Assembly (NCBI RefSeq): GCF_009389715.1
Contig: NW_024067847.1
Location: forward strand, 248,001 to 312,000
Length of the DNA stretch: 64,000 bases
From: Phoenix dactylifera
Lineage: Eukaryota; Streptophyta; Magnoliopsida; Arecales; Arecaceae
Direction of reading: 5' to 3'
In this document: positions 1 through 11,026 of the stretch, one piece after another
Position numbering within the stretch: the stretch's first letter is position 1
Layout: every line of letters starts with the position of its first letter
The notes under the pieces: generated by a model
The model's input: only the letters and a program-made list of their open reading frames with translations
What the model was told of the DNA's origin: nothing
The model's database searches: none
Program-made: the position numbers and the translations under genes

Positions 1-345
1 TCCAGATGATCCTGAGCCTCCGGATTGAGCCAGACGCATTTATTTGCATTTAGGGATTTATTTGTGGTTTATTTTATTTCTGAGTTTATTTGCATTTTAG
101 GGCTTATTTGTGGTTTATTTGTGTTATTTGTGGGCTTATTAGGATTTATTGTTGTGTAAGGGGGTTTATGCAAGTTGTGTATTTGGGCCCTATATATAGG
201 GAACTATTTTCATGATTAGGGTTTAATGAATGATTAAGAATTTCTTTTTTCCAGATCTTATTCTTCCTCCTCCTCCTCCCCTTCTCTTCTTCCTGTGTCT
301 CTAGAACCTCTTCTTCCTTCTTCCTCTCTTGTTCTTCCTTCTTCT
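1..345 (+). other. LTR-like promoter fragment
   Basis: No gene is seen. The stretch has LTR or promoter character: a TATA-like CTATATATAGGG near 190-203, AT-rich flanks, and a pyrimidine-rich tract (TTCTTCCTCC-type) from about 255. Two imperfect copies of a unit of about 45 bases containing TATTTGCATTT and TTTGTGGTTTATT lie at about 41-80 and 86-128. It abuts the decayed Copia gag on its right without the expected rest of gag-pol, so it probably represents a deletion or insertion junction. Its family is not recognised. Confidence 0.35.
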
Positions 346-1110
346 TCTCTTCCCCCGCACTGGTGCTGCATCAGATTTACTAATGAAAGCAGAGGCTTCA
401 GAACTTTGGGTCATAGCTGCAGTTACCTCATGTTGTCTCTCTTTTTGAAGAACGAGAGCAAACACCTTGTTGACGGGTGTAAGGGATCCATCAGCAGGAT
501 CTGTCCACGAACACTTGAATAGGAATCATCCAATCCCATCAAGAATTGGATGACTTGTTCTTCAGATTGATACTCGCTTGGGTGCCGAGGTTTGAGGTTG
601 GCCAATTCTTCCCACAGTCCTTTCAAACGGGTAAAGTAAGAGATCACACTGCCATGATTCTGGGAAAGAGATGAAATCGCCTTCTGTAGTTGGTAGATTC
701 TTGGGCCATTGCTCTGGCTGAATCTCTCTTTCAGATCAAGCCAAATTTCTTGTGTTGTTTTCATATAGATGACGTTGGTGCTCATCTCCTTCGGTATGGA
801 ATTCAAGATCCATGCAGATACCATCATATTACATCTCCTCCAAACCGCATGGTATGGATCATTCAGTGGAGGTTGGGGAATACTTCCATCGATGAAACCT
901 TCCTTGTTCTTGATACTCAAGGCCATGATCATCGATCTGCTCCAGGTTGAGTAGTTTTCCTCATTCAAGATCAAGAAAACAAGCTGCAAACCTGTGTTCC
1001 CCGCGATGCAGGAAGTATGGACTCATTGGATCTTCCGCTATACTCTGAACAGGTGAAGGGATTGAGTTGGCACTACTATTTGCAGAGGTAGCTACGGTGG
1101 GGAGCTTTCG
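345..1110 (-). pseudogene. Copia gag remnant
   Basis: This is the N-terminal gag (UBN2-type) region of a Ty1/Copia element read on the minus strand. The open part from 989 to 423 shows the typical run NYSTWSRSM, LDLKERFSQ, RIYQLQKAI, VISYFTRLKGLWEEL and FLMGLDDSY. The preceding piece (AEDPMSPYFLHRG, about 1060-1020) is in another frame and no start codon is evident, so a frameshift has occurred. After about residue 190 the frame runs a little further and then stops matching gag near 345; no zinc knuckle, protease, integrase or RT follows. It resembles the gag of the nested Copia element at 44722-46203. It is a dead fragment. Confidence 0.8.
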
Positions 1111-1124
1111 AAGCTCTGATACCA
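1111..1124 (-). other. Copia primer-binding site
   Basis: The reverse complement reads TGGTATCAGAGCTT, the methionine-initiator-tRNA-complementary primer-binding site usual for plant Copia elements. It lies between the gag remnant and the LTR that starts at 1125. Confidence 0.8.
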
Positions 1125-1450
1125 TGTAGAAAATGATGAACGAAGGAGTTCGAAGAACATGGGAGAACGGAAGAAAGACTTCCGATTACTAGTCACTTCT
1201 TGAATGAATACTCTTACACGATCCCAGTTACACATATATATAACCACGTTATGTTATAACTGAATAACGGAATTATTAACCAACTGTGATGAACAGTATT
1301 AACGAAAACAAGGAAACTATTTAACTCTCAGCCGAAGCTTAGCTCAGCAGAGTCTTAAGCTTAACTGGTCTTTGAATCTTGAGTCACAACTACTTTCTAG
1401 TCAATTTGAAGCATGGAACATATGTGCAACTAAGACGAAATCAAAAATAT
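1125..1450 (-). mobile_element. Copia 5' LTR, right boundary uncertain
   Basis: The LTR begins with TGTAGAAAATG directly after the primer-binding-site complement. It belongs to the minus-strand element whose gag remnant lies at 345-1110. A TATA-like ACATATATATAAC is at about 1232-1245. The right end is not defined: no clear terminal CA or target-site duplication was found, because the partner LTR is missing. Confidence 0.5.
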
Positions 1451-1542
1451 GAGCTTGTTTAGGTCTGTATAATACCATAAAAATAGAGGAGCAGGGAGGG
1501 GGGGAAGGAGGGATAGAGAGAGAGAGAGAATCCAAGCTTACC

Positions 1543-2074
1543 TGTGAGGCCCAATAGTCTCACATCGGAAAGACTCGTTCTAGAGCTTGGGCATATGAGG
1601 CGGGTGTCTCCTAATCCTGCAGACGCATTTTGGAAGGAAAACAAAATCGGGGAGGGGTGAAGGACGCTTGCGTGAAGCCCCGAAATCGGACAATATCTAG
1701 CAGGGGAGCCCCGCGGTCCCTCCTCATGTGGCCCCCACGTGGGCAATGGGTGCCTCACGTGCCTCGAGGAGGCGGAGGCGTGACATTTGGTATCAGAGCC
1801 GAGGACGGCTCTTATCCGATGGTGGAAAGGGTGTGAGGCCTAATAGTCCCACATCGGAAAGACTCATTCTAGAGCCTGGGTATATGAGGCGGGTGTCTCC
1901 TAATCCTACAGACGCGTTTTGGGAGGAAAACAAAATCGGGGAGGGATGAAGGACGCATGCGTGAAGCCCTGAAATCAGACAATATCTGGTAGGGGAGCCC
2001 TGCTGTCCCTCCTCATGTGGCCCCCACGTGGGCAATGCGTGCCTCACGTGCCCCGAGGAGGCGAGGGCGTGACA
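1543..2074 (+). mobile_element. TRIM element with 46-bp internal region
   Basis: Two near-identical 243-bp LTRs (1543-1785 and 1832-2074) start with TGTGAGGCC and end with GGGCGTGACA or GGCGTGACA. Between them are only 46 bases, holding a primer-binding site TGGTATCAGAGCC (1788-1800) and a purine-rich tract GGTGGAAAGGG (1821-1831). This is the anatomy of a terminal-repeat retrotransposon in miniature, a non-autonomous LTR element without coding capacity. The left flank is TTACC (1538-1542). The matching TTACC is not at 2075 but at 4382-4386, after the adjoining 2.3-kb LTR-like block, so another element appears to have inserted at or next to the TRIM's right edge. Confidence 0.85.
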
Positions 2075-2078
2075 TTAA

Positions 2079-4381
2079 TGTGAGAACCCAGGAGAAAAAA
2101 AAAAGGGTTGACGGGCCGGCCTGAAAAGACCGGGCCCATCTACCTTTTATGATCGTGCCCTAGGCACGATCGTGGAAGAGGGAGCGCAAGGGGGGGGATA
2201 ACCGTCGGAGAGGGGATTGATCATGAGGGGAGGCGACGGTTTCCGCGGCCGGCCGTGGAGGGAGCCTTAAAGCCTCTTCCCTTCGGTGAAGACCCTCCAC
2301 AAATCGGGTGAAGAAGCTTGGGATCCGAGGATTTTGATCCGAGCTCGCTCAAGATTCCTCCTCCGATTCCTCGCCGGAAAGGTCGCCGGAACACCCCGTC
2401 GGACCGAGGTAAGTGTGGCTCCTTTCCTTATGCTTCATTTGCTAGGTTTAGGGCCGCGTCGGTTGGGGTTTGGCCGGTGAGATCGTCGGAGAAGAGTCCG
2501 AAACAGGGTACCCCTGTTTCGGCTTTTCTCTTCTGGATCTTACCGTCGCTGGCCGCCGGGATTGGCCGGGATCCATGGCATTTGGGCGTTGATCAGGTTT
2601 GTGTGGAGATTGGTGAGGGATTTCTAGGATTTTGTTGGGGATGGGGATTGGTGGACCGAGGTCTTCTCCTCGTGGTTCCATCTTCCTCTCCTCTTCCTCT
2701 CGTCGGTTGGCCACCGGCGGCGACGACGGCGGTCGTGGGCCACCGTGGCTGCCGTCGAGTGGGGGGAGCCGAGCCACCATCAGGGTGGTCTTCTGTTGAT
2801 GATGGAGGAGGGGGAAGGGAGGAAAGAGGTCATGTCGGTTCTTGGGAGAAGAAGAGGAAGGGACCACCTCTTCCTCCCTCTCTTGGCCGGCCACCATCGC
2901 CGGCGACTGTAACAGTGGCGGCTGGCGACGGTTCGGCCAGTGGTGGCCGAGTTGTTGGGTTGGGGAAGGAAGAGGGCACAGCCACCATGGCTGCTTCCCT
3001 AGGACCAAGGAAAAACACCTGTGAAGAGAGAAGGGTCTTCCTCCCTTCTCTCTCATCCACTCCCTCCTTTTGGTCTTTTCACCGAGACCGGCCACCGTCG
3101 CCGGCATGGCGGCAGCCATGGCTGGCGACGACGTAGACCGGTGGTACAAGGTGGGGGGTCGGGCCACCCCGACTATCCCGAGATCTGGAGGGATTGAGAT
3201 GTTTGGAGACTTAGTGATGGACCCCATAGCAAATGTGAATTATAGTTTAGAATATTTAAATATTAAATGATTTAGTTTGTGATTTGTAATTGATGTTGTA
3301 GGGGAGGAGTTAGCGGTGCCAGGAGGTTTTGATCAGGGGACTCAGCACCCCAGCTCGTAGGGTATGATTTGGATATGTATTTGAGTCAGTCTACAAATTT
3401 CTGTAAGAATTTCTACATCTGAATACCTCTATGCATATATTTGATTTATCGTTGGGTTTATTTTATAGTTATGTTGTTATTTGTTTTATGAGCTGATATG
3501 ACAGCATTTGGTTTATTATGAAAGTATTGGAATAATTACATTGGGAAGAAATAATATATTTTTGAGAATTTATGAAAATATGTGATGTGATTGAAATTTG
3601 ATTAAACATGTTAAACTAGACATGTAAAATGGGTTGGACTAACCTTGTCATGAGATAGCTTCTACGAGCTTATGCGTAGGATAGCTGCCATGAGCTGATG
3701 CGTGGGATTGCCTCCACGGGCTTACACGTGGGATAGCCTCTACGAGCTTATGCGTAGGATAGCCTCCACGGGCTTACGCGTGGGATAGCTGCCACGAGCT
3801 TATGCGTGGGATTTGTGCAGTCTTGGACTGGGTTATGATCTTGGTTAGTCCAAAGCCAGAAGTGAAAAATTTTAAAATTTGGAAATCAGAGTAATACGAA
3901 AGTGGATCACATAACGTGTAAAAAGGATTTATGTATATGTACTGGTTATATATAATTGTTGTTTGTTGAGCTTTTTGAATGATGAAATAATATTTATTTG
4001 TTGCTTTGATTATTTTATTATTATTACTATGTGTGGCTGTTGGAATTCTTACTGGGCTGGAAAAGCTCATACTATACTTACTTTTTTTTTCAGAGGCACT
4101 GGATTTGTAGAGTCCATCGGGTGGAACGAGAAATGAGATCGATATGAAGTCTGACTGCTAGATAGTTAGAAGTTAATTTATCTTTTGCTTATAGACATTT
4201 GAATTTATGTAATCAATCAATACATTTTAGTTGGATTTGATTTAATTACATTAATCATTAATTTTGGCACTTATGTGAATATTGTACCTTTTTAGGCCTT
4301 ACATGATCTCTAGGGTTTTACTTTAGGGATTATGTGGCCGTGTCACGTGGTCGGCCCGAGTGATGGGTTTGGGGCGTGACA
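2079..4381 (+). mobile_element. Solo LTR, large Gypsy-type (about 2.3 kb)
   Basis: The block starts with TGTGAGAACCCAGG and ends with GGTTTGGGGCGTGACA, a terminus typical of large chromovirus-like (Del/Tekay) LTRs. No gag-pol sequence is inside and no primer-binding site follows. The first 1.1 kb is GC-rich, and its open frames on both strands (2286-3227) are compositional, not genes. The right part is AT-rich and holds a 26-bp tandem array. The 5-base flanks are ATTAA (2074-2078) and TTACC (4382-4386), not a clean duplication. Family assignment is from general resemblance only. Confidence 0.6.
3654..3809 (+). repeat. 26-bp tandem repeat, six copies
   Basis: Six consecutive 26-base units of the form GATAGCCTCCACGGGCTTAC plus GCGTGG, with substitutions between copies (CTACGAGCTTATGCGTAG alternates with CCACGGGCTTACGCGTGG). 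The array is inside the solo LTR. Confidence 0.9.
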
Positions 4382-4386
4382 TTACC

Positions 4387-5394
4387 AAAGCTTATGCAAA
4401 CCAAATAACTAAGAGGGCTGACCGAGAGAACTGAGGAAGAAATTCACTTGGTGGTTTGTTTAGAAGTGAAACTATGGCCCCGTTTTTATAAAATATCCAG
4501 GATTCAATATATGCCGAGTGTTCGTAGTTGGTAACAACGTATTCAGAGACCTTATCCGAATGCTTGATCCTGTCTTTATACATCTCTCTATGTGGTAAAT
4601 ATGTCACAATATATATCAGATAAGAGATGACATATTTGATAGATATGATGACTGGGCTCATCGCATCATGTTTATATATGCAAGCATAATGTGAATAGAG
4701 CTACTTGGAAGGATTTTAGGCCAAATCTCATGAGGAGAACTATTTCAAATAGGGAATTTCGTACCTCTTCCTTTCTTCTTATCAGTAAAATTTCTGGGTG
4801 CATGGCTTAATCTTTAGAAAGAATATTAGGGGCGAGACCTAGATCATACCCGCCTCTGTCCCTTCTTTACTTTGGCTAGCTATGTGAAGGCTGAACCTAC
4901 TTCTCCGCCATTTTTAGCATTGTCTGGTTACGGAAGGTTATTAGAAGCCATATCCTTCCTTCCTCCTTAGCCTCTACTAGCAGAAGAAGGATTGCCTTCC
5001 TTATTCTTTGGAGCCAGTGAAGGATGGAGGAATTAGGAAATGAGCCTAAATATAAAGTTGATATAGGAATTGAAATCTATCCCCAGGACAGATAAATTTC
5101 TTACTATTTTAGAATTTTTTTTTTTAAATTAGGGTAAGAATTCAATCTAGGTTTAGGCATTTGAACCTCATTGCTATAAATATGAGCTCTCATATCAGTT
5201 CTGGGATCAATTATTAAAACGAACGAGAGTCCGGAGCCCTGCTTTGGTAATCTTATTTTATTATTATACCTTTTGTGAAAATTTTGATCAAGTTCAGTGG
5301 ATTGAAGGAATTTGTTTCCTTTCTCTTCAATCGGAATATAAGGGATTCCGAGTATATCTCTTAATTGCAAAGTGATTTGTTTTGACCTAGTAGA
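4387..5394. other. No gene recognised
   Basis: This is AT-rich sequence with only short open frames. Nothing here resembles a known family, and no structured RNA was seen. Confidence 0.5.
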
Positions 5395-6719
5395 TTGATT
5401 TTGATGATTATAAAACAACTGAGTTGTTACTAATGCTGGTATTCTTTTGGAGTAGTTTAATTTATTTTGTTGAGCAACTGGAGAAGCATGGAGAAGCTTA
5501 AAATATCAAAATTTAAATGTTGGAGAGAAATTTGAAGTTGTTCGGAGGCATCTATAGCATAGGAGCAGACTCAAGTATCATAAGAGTCGGCCCTTGGATG
5601 CCCACAAATCAAAATAGAGGGTTTTAAATTTTTTGGGATCATGAGTCGGCCCTAGGTATATAGGAGTTGGCCCCTATACTCTATGATCAACTCTAGCACT
5701 TGGTAGCTGATTGGCACAGGCCAGGAGTTGACCCCAGATTGGCAGGAGTCGACCCCTGGAAGCCAAAGGTTAGAAATGGAATGATAAAATATTTTGTTCT
5801 TTCAGGAGGTGCACCCTTGAAGACAAGGCCGGCCCAACTTTTAGGCGACTAAGACGGTTGCCTAAGGCCCCGGCCCAAAAAAGACCCACAGCAGGAAAGG
5901 CCTCAAAGACAAAGTGGAAAGAAAAAATGCCTCTCTGTGAGTTCGCCTTAAGCCGATATACTGTAGGGAAGGCCTCAAAGACAAAATGGCCATAGGCCCC
6001 CAATTATATTGGGCCGCTCCTGCCTGAAGATCAGGAGTCGACCTTTGAATTGCAGCAGTCGACCCCTAGAAAGCCGAAGGTAGGAAATATATCATTGCAT
6101 TTTCAAGCCCTTTTAGGACCCGACCTTTGAAGACCTAGGGCCAACCCTCAAGGACATGGGTCGACCCCTCTATCGCTGGATTTTCAAGCCCTTTTAGGAC
6201 CCGACCCCTGAAGACCCAGGGCCAACCCATGAGGACAAAGGGCCGACCCCTTTATTCAGAAAACTCTATAATAGATAGTTTTTCAACATGTACAGACCTT
6301 ATTAAATGCTTCCTACCCATTCTTTAGTAGTCTTCCACAATTAAAAACTATTCTCCAATACCTCTCCTTGATGTAAATGGCTTCCAAATTAATTGTAGGA
6401 AAAAAATTAGGGGTCATTTGTCAGTGAGGAATCGGCGATGGTTGTTATCATTATTGAACAATTAGTGGTTTGGAATTTCTAAGAAGGGAGTCTTAGGGAG
6501 TATGTGATGCTTTTAACACCAAACCACTATAAATTTCTTGTGTTTGTAATGCTCTAACCTTTCTTTTGTTGATTTTATTCTCTTGATTCTTTGTTACATA
6601 AACTTGTCTTAAGAACACCACATACACTTTCAAAATTTAATTTTAGGATGCACATATTCAATAAATTTTTTTGAAAAATCTAATTCACACTCCCTCTTGG
6701 ATTACTTCTCTAGTCAACA
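5395..6719 (+). mobile_element. SIRE-like Copia solo LTR
   Basis: The start TTGATTTTGATGATTATAAA and the end TTCACACTCCCTCTTGG...AGTCAACA match the organisation of the LTR at 60110-61972. Both carry TTGATTTTGATGAT near the left, an ACCACTATA...TTGTGTTTGTAATG segment, and CCCTCTTGG near the right. The middle holds many decayed copies of GAGTCGACCC or GAGTCGGCCC. No primer-binding site follows 6719, so it is a solo LTR or truncated copy. The flanks GTAGA (5390-5394) and ATAGA (6720-6724) differ at one base. A hAT-type MITE sits inside at 5824-6022. Confidence 0.6.
5824..6022. mobile_element. hAT-type MITE
   Basis: A 199-bp insertion has terminal inverted repeats CAAGGCCGGCCCAA (left) and, reverse-complemented, CAGGAGCGGCCCAA (right), 11 of 14 identical. 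It is flanked by an 8-base target duplication CTTGAAGA/CCTGAAGA (5816-5823 and 6023-6030, one mismatch). Eight-base duplication and CA-G-GGCC-type ends are the hAT hallmark. It contains two short repeats of AAGGCCTCAAAGACAAA and no coding capacity. Confidence 0.75.
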
Positions 6720-6724
6720 ATAGA

Positions 6725-7847
6725 CATCTAAAGATATTGCCAACTTTTTCAACAACTTAATATCTATAGATTGACTATTACACTATTGGTATGGTTGGTT
6801 TAGTATGGAAATAATACATCACATGAATATATAGATAGGAAGTAGAGCTATGCCATGTGACTCAATGATATTAGAAATGGTAAAACTTCTCTACATACAA
6901 CTAGACTGATTCATAGGCTGGAAGGCCAGCTCGGCTCGCTCAAGCCTCAAGCTTTTTGGGTGGGGTCGGGCTAAAAATTTAGTCCATCTAGGTCAGGAGG
7001 GCCTAGAAAGTTTTCCTATCTAATAAACAGGCTAAGCTGTGTTTTTGAGTTTAAAGCCTGGCATGAGCTTGATTTTTTATTTTATTTATTTTATTTATTC
7101 ATGTTTGATGTATTTGTAGGAGTAATTGATAATTATTATTGATGTGTAAGCAAAATAGAATAATAGACATGTTGTAAGTAATTGACAATATTTATTATCC
7201 TGATTTTGAATTTTAAAAAATATTTTAATGTACTATTTAGTATTTTTAGAAAAAATTAAAAATAGTCATAAAGTCCAAGGCCTAGTCTGAAGTTCGAATC
7301 CTAAATAAGAGCAAAGCACGAGCCTAAAAGCCAGGCAGCTTGGTTTACTAGTTTAGCAGGTATAGGCTCTTACGAAAATCATGCAAGACCTACAAAGGCT
7401 GGTTGCCCATTGAACCCTTCAATGGGCTAGCAAGATTTGTTTTGGCATTGAATGAGCAAGGCGATGCAGCAAAATGAGATTCGTCTAGATCACTGACTAC
7501 ATAGAAGCTAGGAGATGCCAAAATTCTCCGAGGCATCCTAGTTGGGAGTCTCAAGCTAACTCGAAGAGTTAGGACGAGCAGACTAGGAGCATCCAACCTG
7601 TAGATCCAAGGTATCTCAGCTCAATTAGATGTCTAGTCTGCCCAACGAGTGGCCCAAGCCTAGTAGAATCCCCATGGCAAAGGTGGTCCGACCTTTTCGT
7701 CGAATGTATGCTGAGTTCCAGCAGTTCCACCATATGCGAGATGGCTGCAACACGTCCTTGCATTACTGCGCCATGTTAGTAGATTGTTGCAGCACGACCT
7801 TGAGTCTGTTGAAATATAATTTGTTGAAGATGCATGATCCCAGCTGT
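6725..7847. other. No gene recognised; MITE-like and repeat sequence
   Basis: No supported gene. About 6900-7400 contains paired GGCTCGG/AGCCC-type stretches, such as GGCCAGCTCGGCTCGCTC and the later AGCCAGGCAGCTTGG, as in decayed inverted-repeat transposons, but ends and target duplication were not resolved. The segment at 7543-7648 is one member of a direct repeat whose partner is at 8978-9085. Confidence 0.4.
7543..7648 (+). repeat. Dispersed direct repeat, copy 1
   Basis: This segment (AAGAGTTAGGACGAGCAGAC, then GGAGCATCCAACCTG and GGTATCTCAGCTC) aligns along about 105 bases with 8978-9085 (AAGAGTTGGGACAAGCAGAC, then GGAGCACCCAGCTTG and GGTACCTTGGCTC), at roughly 70-75% identity by eye. 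The copies are about 1.4 kb apart and flank the LTR remnant at 7848-8960. Confidence 0.65.
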
Positions 7848-8960
7848 TGACACTAAATGGTTGTTTTTGATGATTTAAAATAATTAAGTAAAAAGATGAC
7901 TAATCTATTGTTTTGAGTTTAATGGATTTGTTTTAGAAAGCCTTCAATAACTCTTCCTGAAGATCATATATTTAAAACTCTATATTAAGAAGTATAACTC
8001 CAGAAAGTCCATGATTACAATTCTTGAAAGCTAACACAAAGATACAAAAAATTTTATCCTGAACTTCCTTAAGAGTCGACCCCAACATTGCAACGAGTCG
8101 ACCACAACACTCTATCGCTGACTGATATACCTTTATGAGCCGACTCCAGCAGATACCTAGTCGACTTCAGAATAGTCTCAGAAGATAGGCAGAAAGCTAT
8201 GGAATTCAACATATTTGAGAGTCGACCGATGAAGTGCAAGAGTTGACCCTGGTCTAACAAGAGTCGACCTTAGAAAATAATACGTCAACCCCAAAACGGC
8301 CACAGTGGAAGGATGAAGAGTAGTAAAACTAGTCCGTTGAAGTATCGACCCCTAAAAACAGCAAGTCGACTCTTGTCACCAGACGACTCGAACCCTGAAC
8401 TAAGGAGCAGACTACACATTGTACACAAAAGAAAGACAGGGCACAATAGAAATAGAAGCAAGCTCGATTCAACCCCTGAAGATTATGAGTCGACTTCTAA
8501 AGATCACAAGTTGACCCCTAAAGATGTTAAATCAAGTCCTCTATGCCTGACAACAGTAACAACTAGTTTTTCTATAAGTCAGATTGGCTATTTTTCATCC
8601 CACAATGGCTCTATTACCTATCTAATGGCTAGGAGTATGTTCCAACCTCTTTCAAAGTGTATAAATCCATAAGAACACCAAAGGAAGAAGAGGCTCAAAT
8701 AGTACAAAGAAAAGCCTATGAGAGAAAGAAAGAAAAAGAAAAAGAAATTGGGCTTCAAAGAGAATAATCCAAGAGCATTCATAGTGAGTTGAACAATCAT
8801 GTCTTCTTCAACTGAGATTTGGTGAAGTACATTCAAGATCATTCAAAGCCAACCAACAGAGTTAAGCTTCATTTATTAATTTTATATTTATTATGTAGGA
8901 GTTGTACTTTATTATGCTTGCACTTAAATATTTCTATGCTTTCCTGTAACAAATTTTAGG
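7848..8960 (+). mobile_element. SIRE-like Copia LTR remnant
   Basis: The left end TGTTGACACTAAATGG leads into TTTTTGATGATTTAAAATAA, like the start of the LTR at 60110. Between about 8070 and 8540 there are some ten degenerate copies of GAGTCGACCCC, GAGTCGACCAC or AGTCGACTTC, the same motif class as in the other LTRs of this window. No primer-binding site or coding region follows. The right boundary is approximate. Confidence 0.55.
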
Positions 8961-8977
8961 GAGAAAGACTAGGTATC

Positions 8978-9085
8978 TTGGTCGAGACTTTCAAGCCGAT
9001 TAGAAGAGTTGGGACAAGCAGACTTGGAGCACCCAGCTTGCAGAGCCAGGGTACCTTGGCTCGACTAAATGACAAGTCGGCTTGG
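8978..9085 (+). repeat. Dispersed direct repeat, copy 2
   Basis: This is the partner of the segment at 7543-7648. It ends just before the truncated Copia integrase region. Confidence 0.65.
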
Positions 9086-9089
9086 CAAT

Positions 9090-9840
9090 TTGCTTGAGCG
9101 GAGTAGAGCCCTCACACGACAATGGAGGTCCAATCCTTCCACTCAAATATGTGTGGAATCTCAGCAATTCCCCCTTGTGTTGGGTGGTTAATCAAATCTA
9201 CTACAGTTCTCATTGCTTCACCCCAAAAATATTTAGAAAATATAGCATGAGAGAGCATACTCCGTATTCTTTTACAAATAGTACGATTCATTCTCTTAGC
9301 AACTCAATTATATTGAGGTATTTTAGGAACAATTTTCTCAAGTTTGATGCTATGATCTCGACAATATTTCTCAAATGAACCTATGTATTCACTACCATTA
9401 TCTACTCGAATACACTTCAATTATCTTCCCATTTTTCTTTCAATACTAGCATGAAAATGCTTGAATAGATCGAGCACCTTGTCATTAAATTTTAAACCAA
9501 ATTAGGCCCATATTTTTCTGGAATGATCATCAATAAAAGTAACAAAATACAAAGCACCACCAAGAGTTCTAACATCCATAGTGCAAACATCAGTGTGAAC
9601 TAAATCCAAAACATATGATTTTCTATATGGAGGGGATTTATGAAATGCAACTCTATGTTGTTTGCCGGTTAAACAATGAGTACAAGTCTTTAGAGACGTA
9701 CCTTTTATAGAAATGAGTTTCTTTTGGGCTAGAATATTAAGTCTCTTCTGACTCATGTGTCTAAGCCGCTTATGCCATAATTTAATGGAGGAGTCTTCAA
9801 CTGTATTCAGCTCCCCATTGTGTAATTTTGCTTGTATCAT
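9090..9840 (-). pseudogene. Copia integrase remnant
   Basis: On the minus strand this is the pre-integrase and integrase part of a Copia polyprotein. The open part (9840-9502) has the zinc-binding region LWHKRLRHMSQKRL and CTHCLTGKQHR, and the start of the core with HTDV (first catalytic Asp) and FVTFIDDHSRKIW. Beyond a stop at about 9502 the reading continues toward 9100 with CIRVDNGSEY (second Asp) and RMNRTI, in shifted frames with further stops. It ends abruptly near 9090, so RT and RNase H are missing. It belongs to the same dead element as the gag at 10346-10990. Confidence 0.8.
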
Positions 9841-10345
9841 TTAAGTGCGCTTGATTTATTTCTTCTTGATACCACTAGAGAACCTTTGGTAAGCTTTCAT
9901 TTTTCTTCACTGAATGGTTGTGGTAACTTTCATCACATTTCAGCAATAGTTGATACCTAATGCCAGTTTCCAAGCAAACGTATCTTATGCACATGATCTT
10001 AGTTACTCCTCATTTTCCATCCTGACACTGCCAAAATTACCACTAGTATAGGATATGAAGAAGTTCCGTCGAGAATTAACATGCAAAGAGGTACCTCAGT
10101 CAACAATCCAAGTACAATCTTGGCATGTAAAGTTTATACAAGCCTCATCATAAATAATACCAACATCCCCATAAGATGCAAAAGTTGTTGTATCATTTCC
10201 TTCTTTTCTTCACCACTTTTCCTTAATTGCTCTCTTGTAAATTTTCTGCACTCTATATCATGTACTCTGGCTTGTCATAATAAAAACATTTGATCTCTTT
10301 TCTGAATTTGGACATTTTTCTTGACTTATCATGATTATTAAAATT
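9841..10345 (-). pseudogene. Decayed Copia gag-protease junction
   Basis: The position between gag and integrase predicts zinc knuckle and protease. The sequence has too many stops and indels to read either, and only short open stretches remain. It is included to account for the span, on the basis of context. Confidence 0.4.
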
Positions 10346-10990
10346 TTAAAAAATTCTAGTTTTACTCTTCCCCTGCCTTTTTGTAACCAATGCCTCTAAC
10401 TGTGTAGTCACATCATGTTCTATTCTTTTGGTCTCGTCATTAAGTATACTATCTTTTATCATTCCTAATATTACCACACCATTAGGAGCTAAATTATTGA
10501 GTGATACAACTAGAGTTTTTCGACTATCAAGCAGGGAGCTGAGCAACAATAATGCTTGCAAGTCATTATCTAACATCATTTTTGTAGTGTTTAGCTGATT
10601 TACCACATCCTGAAATCTACTAAAATGCTCGGCCACTGAACTTCTCTCCTTATACTTCATATTCACAAGCTTTCTGATCATGAATGTTGTGTTCTGTGCA
10701 GTCTTCCACTCATAGAGACTCTCTAATTTCTTCCGTAAACTATAGGCATTAGTCTCTATAGCAACATGATGAAAAACATTATTATCTATCCACAGCCTGA
10801 TTAATCCAACCATCTTCCTATTCATTTTTTTCCACTCTTGCCGAGTTTTGCCACTAATTGGTTTGGCACTATGTCCTTCAATAGGATCATACAAGTCTTT
10901 GTAAAATAGTAAATCTTCTATTCGTAGCTTCCAAATTAAATAATTAAAAGATGTGAGTTTAACCATACTTCCATCTGAATGCTCTTCCAT
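10346..10990 (-). pseudogene. Copia gag (UBN2-type), partial
   Basis: A 214-residue open frame starts at ATG 10990 and shows the gag pattern of plant Copia elements: LTSFNYLIWKLRIEDLL near the N-terminus, RKLVNMKYKERSSVAEH, FQDVVNQL and LLLSSLLDS. It lies 37 bases inside the primer-binding-site complement at 11027-11040, as expected for gag of a minus-strand element. It ends before a zinc knuckle. Downstream parts are degenerate, so the element is non-functional. Confidence 0.8.
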
Positions 10991-11026
10991 TTAATCAACA
11001 AAAAAAAAAAATCAGCCACTAGTAAC

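Noticed and set aside
1111..1124. TGGTATCAGAGC motifs as tRNA gene remnants
   Set aside because: They are short primer-binding sites next to LTR ends (also 11027, 43761, 46291, 61975), with no cloverleaf around them.
2286..3227. Long open frames on both strands (272 and 259 codons)
   Set aside because: GC-rich sequence inside a solo LTR, overlapping on both strands, Pro/Gly/Arg-rich, no domain; composition explains them.
2074..4386. Perfect target duplication for the large solo LTR
   Set aside because: ATTAA and TTACC do not match; only the combined TRIM plus LTR block is flanked by TTACC.
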